From the NCBI GenBank assembly GCA_017989935.1, contig JAGNOY010000031.1, forward strand, positions 1 to 12,289: DNA of 12,289 nt, in the 5' to 3' direction. Positions 6,897-12,289 of the stretch are shown piece after piece. The stretch is from Chitinophagaceae bacterium (GTDB taxonomy: Bacteria; Bacteroidota; Bacteroidia; Chitinophagales; Chitinophagaceae). The notes below the pieces were generated by a model. It ran no database searches, was not told the DNA's origin, and worked only from the letters and a program-made list of their open reading frames with translations. The translations under genes and the position numbers were made by a program. The stretch's first letter is position 1. The number at the start of each line of letters is the position of its first letter.

Positions 6897-6973
6897 TATA
6901 CTTGTAGTAGTAAAACACTTACTAACCCATAAATTCGAAAAATCCGAGTGAAATATTCATTCGGTTTTTTTTT
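6897..6973 (+). ncRNA. Candidate small RNA gene with promoter box and terminator
   Basis: After the MarC terminator a TATACTTG box (6897-6904) differs from TAnnTTTG at one base; a TTTT sits at the -33 distance of 19. Immediately downstream TAGTAA (6908-6913) and TTACTA (6919-6924) form a 6-bp hairpin with loop AACAC. Then CCGAGTGAA (6944-6952) and TTCATTCGG (6956-6964) pair over nine positions with one G-U, followed by nine T, a strong intrinsic terminator. The result would be an RNA of about 65 nt with two hairpins and no open frame. The terminator stands 218 bp before yicC and no gene is left to end there, since marC already has one. Alternatives are a backup terminator for marC, or an attenuator in a long yicC leader. 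Confidence 0.35.
6938..6973 (+). terminator. Intrinsic terminator-like hairpin in the marC-yicC spacer
   Basis: Nine-pair stem 6944-6952/6956-6964 with a three-base loop, A-rich on the left and nine T (6965-6973) on the right. The A-run on the left could let it also act on the other strand. See the small RNA entry for what it may terminate. Confidence 0.65.
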
Positions 6974-7191
6974 GCACTTCTCTATAACCTTTTATTCATC
7001 AATGTTTCAAACAAATTATTTTTTTTATTTCAAATTTTCTACCACTCAATCTTTAAAAAATAATTCTGTTGTCAAAAATAAATTTTCTGTATAAAAAAAA
7101 TAAAAATCAAGTCGAAAAGCAATTTCTTAGAAAATACTTTAAAAAAATATTCTTAGAATTGACTTACTTTTAAACTTCTATAAACACTTCT
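6974..7191. other. AT-rich spacer upstream of yicC
   Basis: No gene is seen; the stretch is very AT-rich with many A- and T-runs. The only ordered feature is a 9-base direct repeat TTCTTAGAA at 7124-7132 and 7150-7158, 26 bp apart start to start. TACTTTTA (7165-7172) is a weak -7 candidate for yicC. The yicC promoter is presumably within this stretch but I cannot fix it. Confidence 0.4.
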
Positions 7192-8067
7192 ATGCTATAC
7201 TCGATGACTGGTTTTGGACGTACAGAATTTCCTGTAGGAAATTTTACTTGCTCTTTAGAAATACGTTCACTGAATGGGAAACAATTTGAACTAAATGCTA
7301 AACTTCCTCCTATTTTAAAATTGTATGAAATTGAAGTTCGAAATAAAATTCAACAACATCTTTCTCGAGGAAGTATCGATGTAAATATTTTTCTTAAACA
7401 ACATGGTACTTCAAAACCAGTTCTTATTAATTTGGAATTGGCTAAGTTTTTTTATGAAGGCATGCAGCAAATTGCTACCGAACTAAACTTAGAAATGAAA
7501 GATGCGCTTCCTACCCTCATGCGCATGCCCGAAGTTGTTTCATCTGTAAATGATACCATGAATGAAAACGATTGGGATATCATAGCCAATAAAATTGATG
7601 AAACTTGCGCAATTCTTACAAAACATCGCCAACAAGAGGGTGTGATGCTTACCAAGCATATTGCAGCGAACATCGATAAAATAGGACAATTAAACACCGA
7701 AGTTGATCCACACGAAAAACTTAGAATCAATAAGATCAGAGAAAAATTGTTAAACACGATTGAAGAATTTGTGCAATCATCGAATATAGATAAAAATAGA
7801 CTCGAACAGGAAATCATTTATTATGTAGAAAAGTTTGATATTACTGAAGAAAAAAACCGCCTAGAACATCATTGCCAATACTTTAAAGAAATGCTACAAG
7901 GAGAAGATACCAACAAAGGAAAAAAATTGGGTTTCCTTTTACAAGAAATTGGCAGAGAAATTAATACCATGGGATCTAAAGCCAATGATGTAGGCATTCA
8001 AAAGATAGTCGTGATGATGAAGGACGAACTTGAACAAGCTAAAGAACAATTACTCAATGCACTATAA
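7192..8067 (+). CDS. YicC/YloC family endoribonuclease
   Basis: At 291 residues this is the normal length for the family. The N-terminal YicC domain (about 1-155) shows SMTGFGR (4-10), RSLNGKQFEL (25-34) and the HRQQEG segment (145-150). The C-terminal DUF1732 domain (about 205-291) shows EKFDITEEKNRLEHH (213-227) and the hallmark GFLLQEIGREINTMGSKAND (247-266). E. coli YicC is an endoribonuclease acting on small RNA such as RyhB; what this protein cuts is unknown. ATG at 7192 begins the conserved N-terminus directly, so the start is safe. It is followed by gldH only 4 bp after the stop, so the two are very likely cotranscribed. In many bacteria yicC is followed by gmk (guanylate kinase); that gene is absent from this spot. 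Confidence 0.94.
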   Translation: MLYSMTGFGRTEFPVGNFTCSLEIRSLNGKQFELNAKLPPILKLYEIEVRNKIQQHLSRGSIDVNIFLKQHGTSKPVLINLELAKFFYEGMQQIATELNLEMKDALPTLMRMPEVVSSVNDTMNENDWDIIANKIDETCAILTKHRQQEGVMLTKHIAANIDKIGQLNTEVDPHEKLRINKIREKLLNTIEEFVQSSNIDKNRLEQEIIYYVEKFDITEEKNRLEHHCQYFKEMLQGEDTNKGKKLGFLLQEIGREINTMGSKANDVGIQKIVVMMKDELEQAKEQLLNAL

Positions 8068-8071
8068 ACTT

Positions 8072-8554
8072 ATGAAACAACCACTCTTCATTTGTATTGG
8101 AATCATATTATGTTTGAATGCATGTATTCCTTCTAATACTTTTGAAAAAAATATTTCAATGCCAAAAAATAAGTGGTCCAGAGATTTTGTTCCACATCTT
8201 GAGTTTGATATTAACGATACAGCATGCTATTATAATATGTACTTAACAATGAGACATACCGATAATTATCCTTATTCTAATATCTGGCTTAATATCAAAA
8301 CACTTGCTCCTGGGGAATTAAAATTTGTTCAAACTAGAACAGAAATTCCTTTAGCACAAGCGGATGGCAAATGGCTTGGTAGAGGGATGAATGAAATTTT
8401 TGAAATTACAGATCATCAAATGCCACTTCAGCGAAATGGCATGCTTAAATTTAATCGTGTAGGTAGATATGTAGTAGAATTGCAACAAATTATGAGAATA
8501 GACCCTTTGCCAGAAGTCATGAGTGTGGGCATTCGCCTCGAGAAGAAACCCTAA
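8072..8554 (+). CDS. gldH: Gliding motility lipoprotein GldH
   Basis: The 160-residue protein starts with a lipoprotein signal, MKQPLFICIGIILCLNAC; the lipid-bearing residue is C18, and the lipobox LNAC is acceptable though N at -2 is unusual. The body carries MRHTDNYPYSNIWLNIKT (about 60-77), the recognisable GldH segment, then a beta-rich region ending VGIRLEKKP. GldH is an outer-envelope lipoprotein needed for gliding in Flavobacterium johnsoniae and linked to T9SS function; its precise mechanism is not known. I chose ATG 8072 because it starts the signal peptide; the frame is open further upstream (an ATG at 8057, a TTG at 8030), but those starts would overlap yicC and bury the signal. 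It lies 4 bp after yicC. Family recognition is from motif and topology, and is fairly secure. Confidence 0.82.
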   Translation: MKQPLFICIGIILCLNACIPSNTFEKNISMPKNKWSRDFVPHLEFDINDTACYYNMYLTMRHTDNYPYSNIWLNIKTLAPGELKFVQTRTEIPLAQADGKWLGRGMNEIFEITDHQMPLQRNGMLKFNRVGRYVVELQQIMRIDPLPEVMSVGIRLEKKP

Positions 8555-8583
8555 ACTTTTTCTGAAAAATCGGTCAAGTATCT

Positions 8584-8614
8584 TTTGTGAAGTATAACAC
8601 TTTATTTAGATTTT
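8584..8614 (+). promoter_or_regulatory. Candidate Bacteroidota promoter for lptB
   Basis: TTTG (8584-8587), exactly 19 bases, then TAGATTTT (8607-8614), against the consensus TTTG-N19-TAnnTTTG, with one mismatch. The TSS would be near 8620, about 25 nt before the GTG start. A rival pair, TTTT then TACCTTCG (8639-8646), would give an almost leaderless transcript. Confidence 0.5.
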
Positions 8615-8645
8615 CCTTTTCAAAAATTACCCTACTTTTACCTTC

Positions 8646-9389
8646 GTGATATCAAAAATCAAAACAGATCAGCTAGTAAAAATATACCGCAACCGTACTG
8701 TGGTTAAAAAAGTATCTATTGAAGTTAAACAAGGCGAAATAGTCGGTCTGCTAGGACCCAATGGTGCTGGAAAAACAACTACCTTCTATATGGTTGTTGG
8801 ACTCATCAAACCTGATGAAGGAAAAGTATATCTAGATGAAAAGGATATCACCAACCTGCCAATGTATAAACGGGCCCAACTCGGCATAGGCTACCTGCCG
8901 CAAGAGACTTCCATTTTCAGAAAAATGAGTGTAGAAGATAATATAGCATCGGTATTAGAAATTACTTCATTATCTAAAGAGGCACAAAAAGAAAAGCTAG
9001 AATCATTACTAAGTGAGTTTAGATTAACACATGTAAGAAAAAATAACGGGGATGTATTGAGTGGTGGCGAAAGACGAAGAACTGAAATTGCACGCGCACT
9101 GGCTGTGAATCCTAAATTTATTTTGCTTGATGAACCTTTTGCAGGGATAGATCCAATTGCGGTAGAAGATATTCAAGTGATTGTAGAACAATTGAAGTAT
9201 AAAAATATTGGTATTTTAATTACAGATCATAATGTACAAGAGACATTATCCATCACAGACAGAGCTTATCTTTTATATGATGGCAATATCTTAAAATCAG
9301 GCAGCGCCGAAGAACTCGCCTCTGATGAACAAGTCCGAAAACTTTATTTGGGTCAAAGTTTCGAGCTCCGTAAAAAAATTAAAGTTTAA
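8646..9389 (+). CDS. lptB: LPS export ABC transporter ATP-binding protein LptB
   Basis: The 247-residue cytoplasmic ATPase of the LptB2FG complex powers extraction of LPS from the inner membrane. Visible parts are Walker A GPNGAGKT (37-44), Q-loop Q86 in YLPQE, signature LSGGE (138-142) in the family form LSGGERRRTEIARAL, Walker B FILLDE (158-163) and the switch histidine H195 in TDHN. The stretches TFYMVVGLIKPDEGK and PQETSIFRKMSVEDNI are characteristic of LptB rather than of other ABC ATPases. Start is GTG at 8646; no ATG lies upstream in frame, and the next in-frame ATG is after Walker A. No lptF/G or lptA/C is nearby, as is common in Bacteroidota. It probably has its own promoter (8584-8614). 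Its last 11 bp overlap the end of the opposing glycosyltransferase gene. Confidence 0.94.
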   Translation: MISKIKTDQLVKIYRNRTVVKKVSIEVKQGEIVGLLGPNGAGKTTTFYMVVGLIKPDEGKVYLDEKDITNLPMYKRAQLGIGYLPQETSIFRKMSVEDNIASVLEITSLSKEAQKEKLESLLSEFRLTHVRKNNGDVLSGGERRRTEIARALAVNPKFILLDEPFAGIDPIAVEDIQVIVEQLKYKNIGILITDHNVQETLSITDRAYLLYDGNILKSGSAEELASDEQVRKLYLGQSFELRKKIKV

Positions 9390-10515
9390 GACAAGTTGCG
9401 TATTGCGCGATAATTTTTTTAGCTACAGCTTCATAACTATACAGACTACTAGCTTGTAAAGCAATATCTTTTCTTGAATAATTCTCATAGACTGTAATCA
9501 TTTGATCCATCGCATTGGCCAATTGAGCTACATTGCCCGATTCTACCAAGACACCATTCTCTTGCTGTATAAGCTCTGTCACACCGCCCACTGCACTGCT
9601 AATCACAGGCAAACCACAACATAACCATTCTAAAACTACACAAGATTGACTTTCAGTATAACTAAATAACAATCCAGCCTGAGCCAATTTATCCTGCTGT
9701 GCAATTTCTTCATAGCTTTGTTCACCAAAAAAATGAACATACTTTTCAATTCCATGTTGCTTTGCCCAATCTATATAAGTTTGCACCAAGCCACCAATCA
9801 GATAGACTTCAAAATCTTGACGAATTAAAGAAAGTTGAAGTATGGCTTTCAATAAGCCATCTATATTTTTTAAAGGCACCTGATTTGAAATATGAATAAA
9901 CCTAAAAACGCCTTGATGCTTCTTTTCCTCATAGGAAAACATAGTGGTGTCTACGACATTCGGCACCGCGACAAACGCTTTCTTACACACCCATTCATTG
10001 ATATCAGCACCTAATTGCTGGCTCACAGGCAAGAAACTTTCAGCTTGTTGAATAATTTTTTTTGTAAAATATTTGAATAAGAAACCTCTAGTATGAAATG
10101 CATCTTCAACCAACTTATTATAAATTCCGTAATGTTCTGTCACAATAAATGGAATCTGATATTTTCTTTTCCAATCTAAAGCTATCATGCCTGCCTTCAT
10201 TGGTATTTGCACATGAATCAAATTTGGTTTGCCCTGTTGTGCGATATACTTTTTTAAATAGGCTTCATGGCATTGCTTATATCGCATCAAATCAGCTATC
10301 TTATTTTTTCTTTGAAGATAAATTCTTGTTTCAACTAATTGTCCATAAATTTCTTCTGTTTCATAATCTTCTTGATCTGTATAATTCACATTCAATACAT
10401 GAATAGGCATCATACTTGCAACGGCCTTTGCCTGTCTTTGCACAAAATCGCCAATAAAAGCATCTGTATCATTCGGATACCAACTACAAAGCCATATTAC
10501 TTTTGCTTGATCCAA
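9379..10515 (-). CDS. GT4-like glycosyltransferase (GT-B fold)
   Basis: A 378-residue two-domain GT-B enzyme. The N-terminal acceptor domain starts KVIWLCSWYPN (5-15), a common opening for GT4 enzymes of Bacteroidota, and includes HVQIPMKAGM (101-110). The C-terminal Glycos_transf_1 domain (about 185-360) has VPNVVD (194-199), K216 in the VPLKNIDG segment and the donor-binding EX7E motif with E288 and E296, followed by CCGLPVISSAVGGVTELI. It should transfer a sugar from a nucleotide donor to a cell-surface glycan; donor and acceptor are unknown. The start is TTG at 10515: a stop lies two codons upstream, and the first ATG in frame (residue 35) would cut into the Rossmann fold. It follows the cytochrome c peroxidase gene by 56 bp on the same strand and may share its transcript, though functions do not match. 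Confidence 0.88.
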   Translation of the reverse strand: MDQAKVIWLCSWYPNDTDAFIGDFVQRQAKAVASMMPIHVLNVNYTDQEDYETEEIYGQLVETRIYLQRKNKIADLMRYKQCHEAYLKKYIAQQGKPNLIHVQIPMKAGMIALDWKRKYQIPFIVTEHYGIYNKLVEDAFHTRGFLFKYFTKKIIQQAESFLPVSQQLGADINEWVCKKAFVAVPNVVDTTMFSYEEKKHQGVFRFIHISNQVPLKNIDGLLKAILQLSLIRQDFEVYLIGGLVQTYIDWAKQHGIEKYVHFFGEQSYEEIAQQDKLAQAGLLFSYTESQSCVVLEWLCCGLPVISSAVGGVTELIQQENGVLVESGNVAQLANAMDQMITVYENYSRKDIALQASSLYSYEAVAKKIIAQYATCLKL

Positions 10516-10571
10516 ATCTTAGATAAAATTTAATTGAGTACAATCCAAAACCAAGATAGGTGAAATTAGCA

Positions 10572-11540
10572 TTATTTACCTTTTTTAGTGAATCTATCAT
10601 CGGTCAATGCGTTCAAAAAAGCTTCTAAGTCTATCTTTTCCATCTCAGTAAGTCCAATCTTTTTGGGCAAAATAGTATCCCGATTGATGGCACCATGAAA
10701 TAATTTGTCTGGTTCATCATAATAGTCAATCACCTCTCGCAAGGTTTTAAATTGCCCATTATGCATATAGGGTGCTGTCATAGCAATATTGCGCAAGCCA
10801 GGCACTTTAAATTTCCCAATATCATCTATGTTTTTTGTCACATGATATCTTCCACTATCATGTAAATCTTGTCCATTAAATAAACCTATATTTCTAAATT
10901 CATCTGCAGTAAAATCAGGGGTAAAATGACAATCAAAACATCGAGTTCGACTGCTAGTAAATAATTCTCGACCCCTGAGTTGAGAAGCTGTCATTTCATT
11001 CGGTTCATCATTCAACCAACGATCACTGGGTGTATGATCTGTTTCTAAACTCCTTTCAAAAGTGGCTATAGCCGAAACAAGGGTGGCACTATCTGGAAGT
11101 TTATGATACACTTGATAAAACCATTTTCTATACCCATTATGATTTCGAATTCTGGTCACTGCCTCTTTAAACGGCAAATTCATTTCAATCGGATTCTCTA
11201 TGGGTCCTACGACTTGCTCTTCTAAACTCTTAGCCCTCCCATCCCAAAAAAAAGATTCTCTCATGGTCATATTCATCACAGAAGGTGTATTGCGCGTACC
11301 CAGTTTGCCACCAACACCTAGACTAAAAGCACTTGTATCTGCAAAGGCAAATTGAGGTTTGTGGCACGAAGCACAACTTATGCTCATATCTTTAGACAAC
11401 ATGGGCTCAAAAAAAAGTTTCTCCCCCAGTTGCACCGCAGTCATTACCTTAGAGGAGGGCTTATTTCCTGTAAACCCCATTAACACAAGTGTTGTGCAGA
11501 ACAACACAATAATCGCTATGCACACAGAAGTTTTACGCAT
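10572..11540 (-). CDS. Di-haem cytochrome c peroxidase (CcpA/MauG family)
   Basis: A 322-residue exported di-haem enzyme that reduces hydrogen peroxide in the periplasm with electrons from a small cytochrome or similar donor. An N-terminal signal segment (about 3-24) is followed by FEPMLSKDMSISCASCHKP with the first haem site C56-x-x-C59-H60, then SFFWDGRAKSLEEQ (96-109) and NPIEM (116-120). The second haem site is C201-x-x-C204-H205, followed by the axial methionine M259 in APYMHNG. This matches the CCP_MauG plus cytochrome c domain arrangement. Length and motif order are standard. ATG at 11540 starts the signal sequence. Family members include both peroxidases and MauG-like maturases; no methylamine or other maturase context is present here, so peroxidase is the simpler reading. 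Confidence 0.92.
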   Translation of the reverse strand: MRKTSVCIAIIVLFCTTLVLMGFTGNKPSSKVMTAVQLGEKLFFEPMLSKDMSISCASCHKPQFAFADTSAFSLGVGGKLGTRNTPSVMNMTMRESFFWDGRAKSLEEQVVGPIENPIEMNLPFKEAVTRIRNHNGYRKWFYQVYHKLPDSATLVSAIATFERSLETDHTPSDRWLNDEPNEMTASQLRGRELFTSSRTRCFDCHFTPDFTADEFRNIGLFNGQDLHDSGRYHVTKNIDDIGKFKVPGLRNIAMTAPYMHNGQFKTLREVIDYYDEPDKLFHGAINRDTILPKKIGLTEMEKIDLEAFLNALTDDRFTKKGK

Positions 11541-11819
11541 GGGTGCAAAGGTAATTTATAGTTAGGATACCTTTCTTGAACAATCTTGTTTTTTATGCCC
11601 CCAATTTTCTTTCGCCCTACCGCAAGCTATCGTTTCAGGGACCCTGATTTTCATGGGTGTTACCTCATGCAGGCACATTCTTGTTCATCAGTGATTGTGA
11701 AGAATTGCAATTCGCCCTTTATTGAATTATTGCATCAGTATTCTCCGATTTGAGAACCACCAAATGATAAATTAAGCATCATAAATTTCTTTGTATGGAA
11801 AAAAGTTCATTAAAGTATA
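11541..11819. other. Spacer upstream of the peroxidase gene with two perfect palindromes
   Basis: No gene is seen. TCAGGG-A-CCCTGA (11635-11647) and GAATTGCAATTC (11702-11713) are perfect palindromes, about 100 and 165 bp upstream of the peroxidase start on the - strand; either could be an operator. The segment 11597-11660 is locally richer in C on the + strand than its surroundings and may be an eroded element, but I could not match it to anything else in the window. Confidence 0.35.
11546..11553 (-). promoter_or_regulatory. Perfect -7 box just before the peroxidase start
   Basis: On the - strand this is TACCTTTG, an exact TAnnTTTG match, followed by CACCC and then the ATG at 11540. The full TACCTTTGCACCC context is of the kind often seen at Bacteroidota starts. 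Only five bases separate the box and the start codon, so transcription would begin at or next to the ATG, giving a leaderless mRNA. No TTTG is found 19 bases upstream. Confidence 0.4.
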
Positions 11820-11845
11820 TGCTAATTATTGGCAATGACTTAGCA
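11820..11845. repeat. Short hairpin next to the CTCTGTG element
   Basis: TGCTAA (11820-11825) and TTAGCA (11840-11845) form a perfect 6-bp inverted repeat. The same GCTAA/TTAGC ends close the larger element at 11857-11970, so this may be a fragment of a related unit. Confidence 0.35.
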
Positions 11846-11856
11846 TAAGTGAAAAG

Positions 11857-11970
11857 GCTAACTACTCTGTGGTTCTCTGTGTTGTATTTCCTCTGTGTAC
11901 CTCTGTGATATAGGCAATTTAACTGACACAGATTTGCACAGAGAAATCACAGAGTTGCACATAGATTAGC
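11857..11970. repeat. CTCTGTG-iterated inverted repeat element
   Basis: Closed by GCTAA (11857-11861) and TTAGC (11966-11970). The left arm holds CTCTGTG four times (11865, 11875, 11891, 11901). The right arm holds the complement CACAGAG twice (11937, 11948) and CACAGA once (11927). The arms can fold into one long imperfect hairpin. The element starts 2 bp from the stop codon of the downstream-most gene (TAA at 11973-11975 on the - strand). Short CTCTGTG/CTCTGCG-type arrays are something I associate with intergenic repeats of Bacteroidota; this is recollection, not a search result. Confidence 0.6.
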
Positions 11971-11972
11971 AA

Positions 11973-12289
11973 TTAGGAAAGCCATTTTTTCAACCAAAAT
12001 AAAGGTGAAAATCCAGGTCCAGTTAATGGGCCTTTATATGGCTGCCCTTTTCTTAAATAAAATCGATTGAACGTATTTTGTGTCATACCATACAAGGTGC
12101 GAAATTGTTTCCGACCATCATTCTTTTCTATTCTACCCGTTGATTTGCATTGAAAATGGTATACACGACTTGCTGAAATGCCTTTGAATACCCTACATCC
12201 TGCATTCCACATGCGCATAGCAAAATCATCATCACTACTCATGCCTGGAGAAAAATACTCATTGTAACCACCAATTTTTTTCCATAAAT
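11973..12289 (-). CDS. Glycosyltransferase, GT2-like, C-terminal part (truncated by window edge)
   Basis: The frame is open from 12289 leftward, so only about 105 C-terminal residues are visible; an ATG at 12242 is internal. The visible part begins LWKKIGGYNEYFSPGMSSDD and continues DFAMRMWNAGCRVF. This is the typical GT-A pattern of an IGGYxE motif, an acidic DDD cluster and an RxWxAG helix, as seen in the acceptor half of family 2 glycosyltransferases and in the galactosyltransferase C-terminal domain. A basic tail follows, ending PLFWLKKWLS. It should act in surface glycan synthesis; sugar and acceptor cannot be told. It is on the same strand as the peroxidase gene but 432 bp away, with the CTCTGTG element starting right after its stop codon, so it is probably a separate unit. 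Confidence 0.75.
   Translation of the reverse strand, partial: LWKKIGGYNEYFSPGMSSDDDFAMRMWNAGCRVFKGISASRVYHFQCKSTGRIEKNDGRKQFRTLYGMTQNTFNRFYLRKGQPYKGPLTGPGFSPLFWLKKWLS

Noticed and set aside
7452..7817. Open frame of 121 codons on the - strand inside yicC
   Set aside because: Shadow of yicC; low-complexity serine/leucine/isoleucine composition and no recognisable motif.
8030..8071. Longer GldH start overlapping the end of yicC
   Set aside because: It would begin at a TTG inside yicC and put 14 residues before the lipoprotein signal peptide; ATG 8072 starts the signal directly.
11597..11660. Possible third, eroded copy of the structured element
   Set aside because: It shares base composition and short words with the other two, but I could not align the closing stem, the GGA/GGA loop or the conserved loop segment.

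Overview
The window looks like chromosomal DNA from a low-GC member of the Bacteroidota with gliding/type IX secretion (T9SS) machinery. The evidence is a T9SS type A sorting domain on the first protein, a GldH-type gliding lipoprotein, start sites without Shine-Dalgarno sequences, and -7 boxes of the Bacteroidota TAnnTTTG type. Genus cannot be told from the sequence alone. I see no tRNA, rRNA, CRISPR array, transposase, integrase or phage gene.

Layout. 2-1546 (+): 3' part of a large secreted delta-60 repeat protein with a T9SS tail, followed by a clear terminator. 1600-2197: non-coding, holding a long imperfect inverted repeat (1755-1922) and the first copy of a 116-bp structured element (2051-2166). 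2198-3580 (-): MATE efflux pump, divergent from a small outer-membrane-barrel-like protein (3754-4479, +). 4545-5783 (-): tripeptidase PepT. 5817-6136: spacer holding the second copy of the element, in inverted orientation. 6137-6724 (+): MarC-family membrane protein with its own hairpin terminator. 6725-7191: very AT-rich spacer with a possible small RNA gene (about 6905-6973). 7192-8554 (+): yicC-gldH gene pair. 8646-9389 (+): lptB, converging by an 11-bp overlap on a GT4 glycosyltransferase (9379-10515, -). 10572-11540 (-): di-haem cytochrome c peroxidase. 11541-11972: spacer with palindromes and a CTCTGTG-based inverted repeat. 11973-end (-): 3' part of a GT2-like glycosyltransferase.

Functionally this is mostly envelope housekeeping: surface protein secretion and gliding (delta-60/T9SS protein, GldH), LPS transport (LptB), glycan synthesis (two glycosyltransferases), membrane transport (MATE, MarC), periplasmic peroxide removal and peptide turnover (PepT). 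No pathway is complete here.

The best candidate for something undescribed is the pair of 116-bp intergenic elements. They align without gaps at 91 of 116 positions, and their differences preserve base pairs, including two compensatory double changes. That is what a family of structured RNAs looks like. I could not search whether it already has a name; the Rfam Flavo-1 RNA should be checked first.
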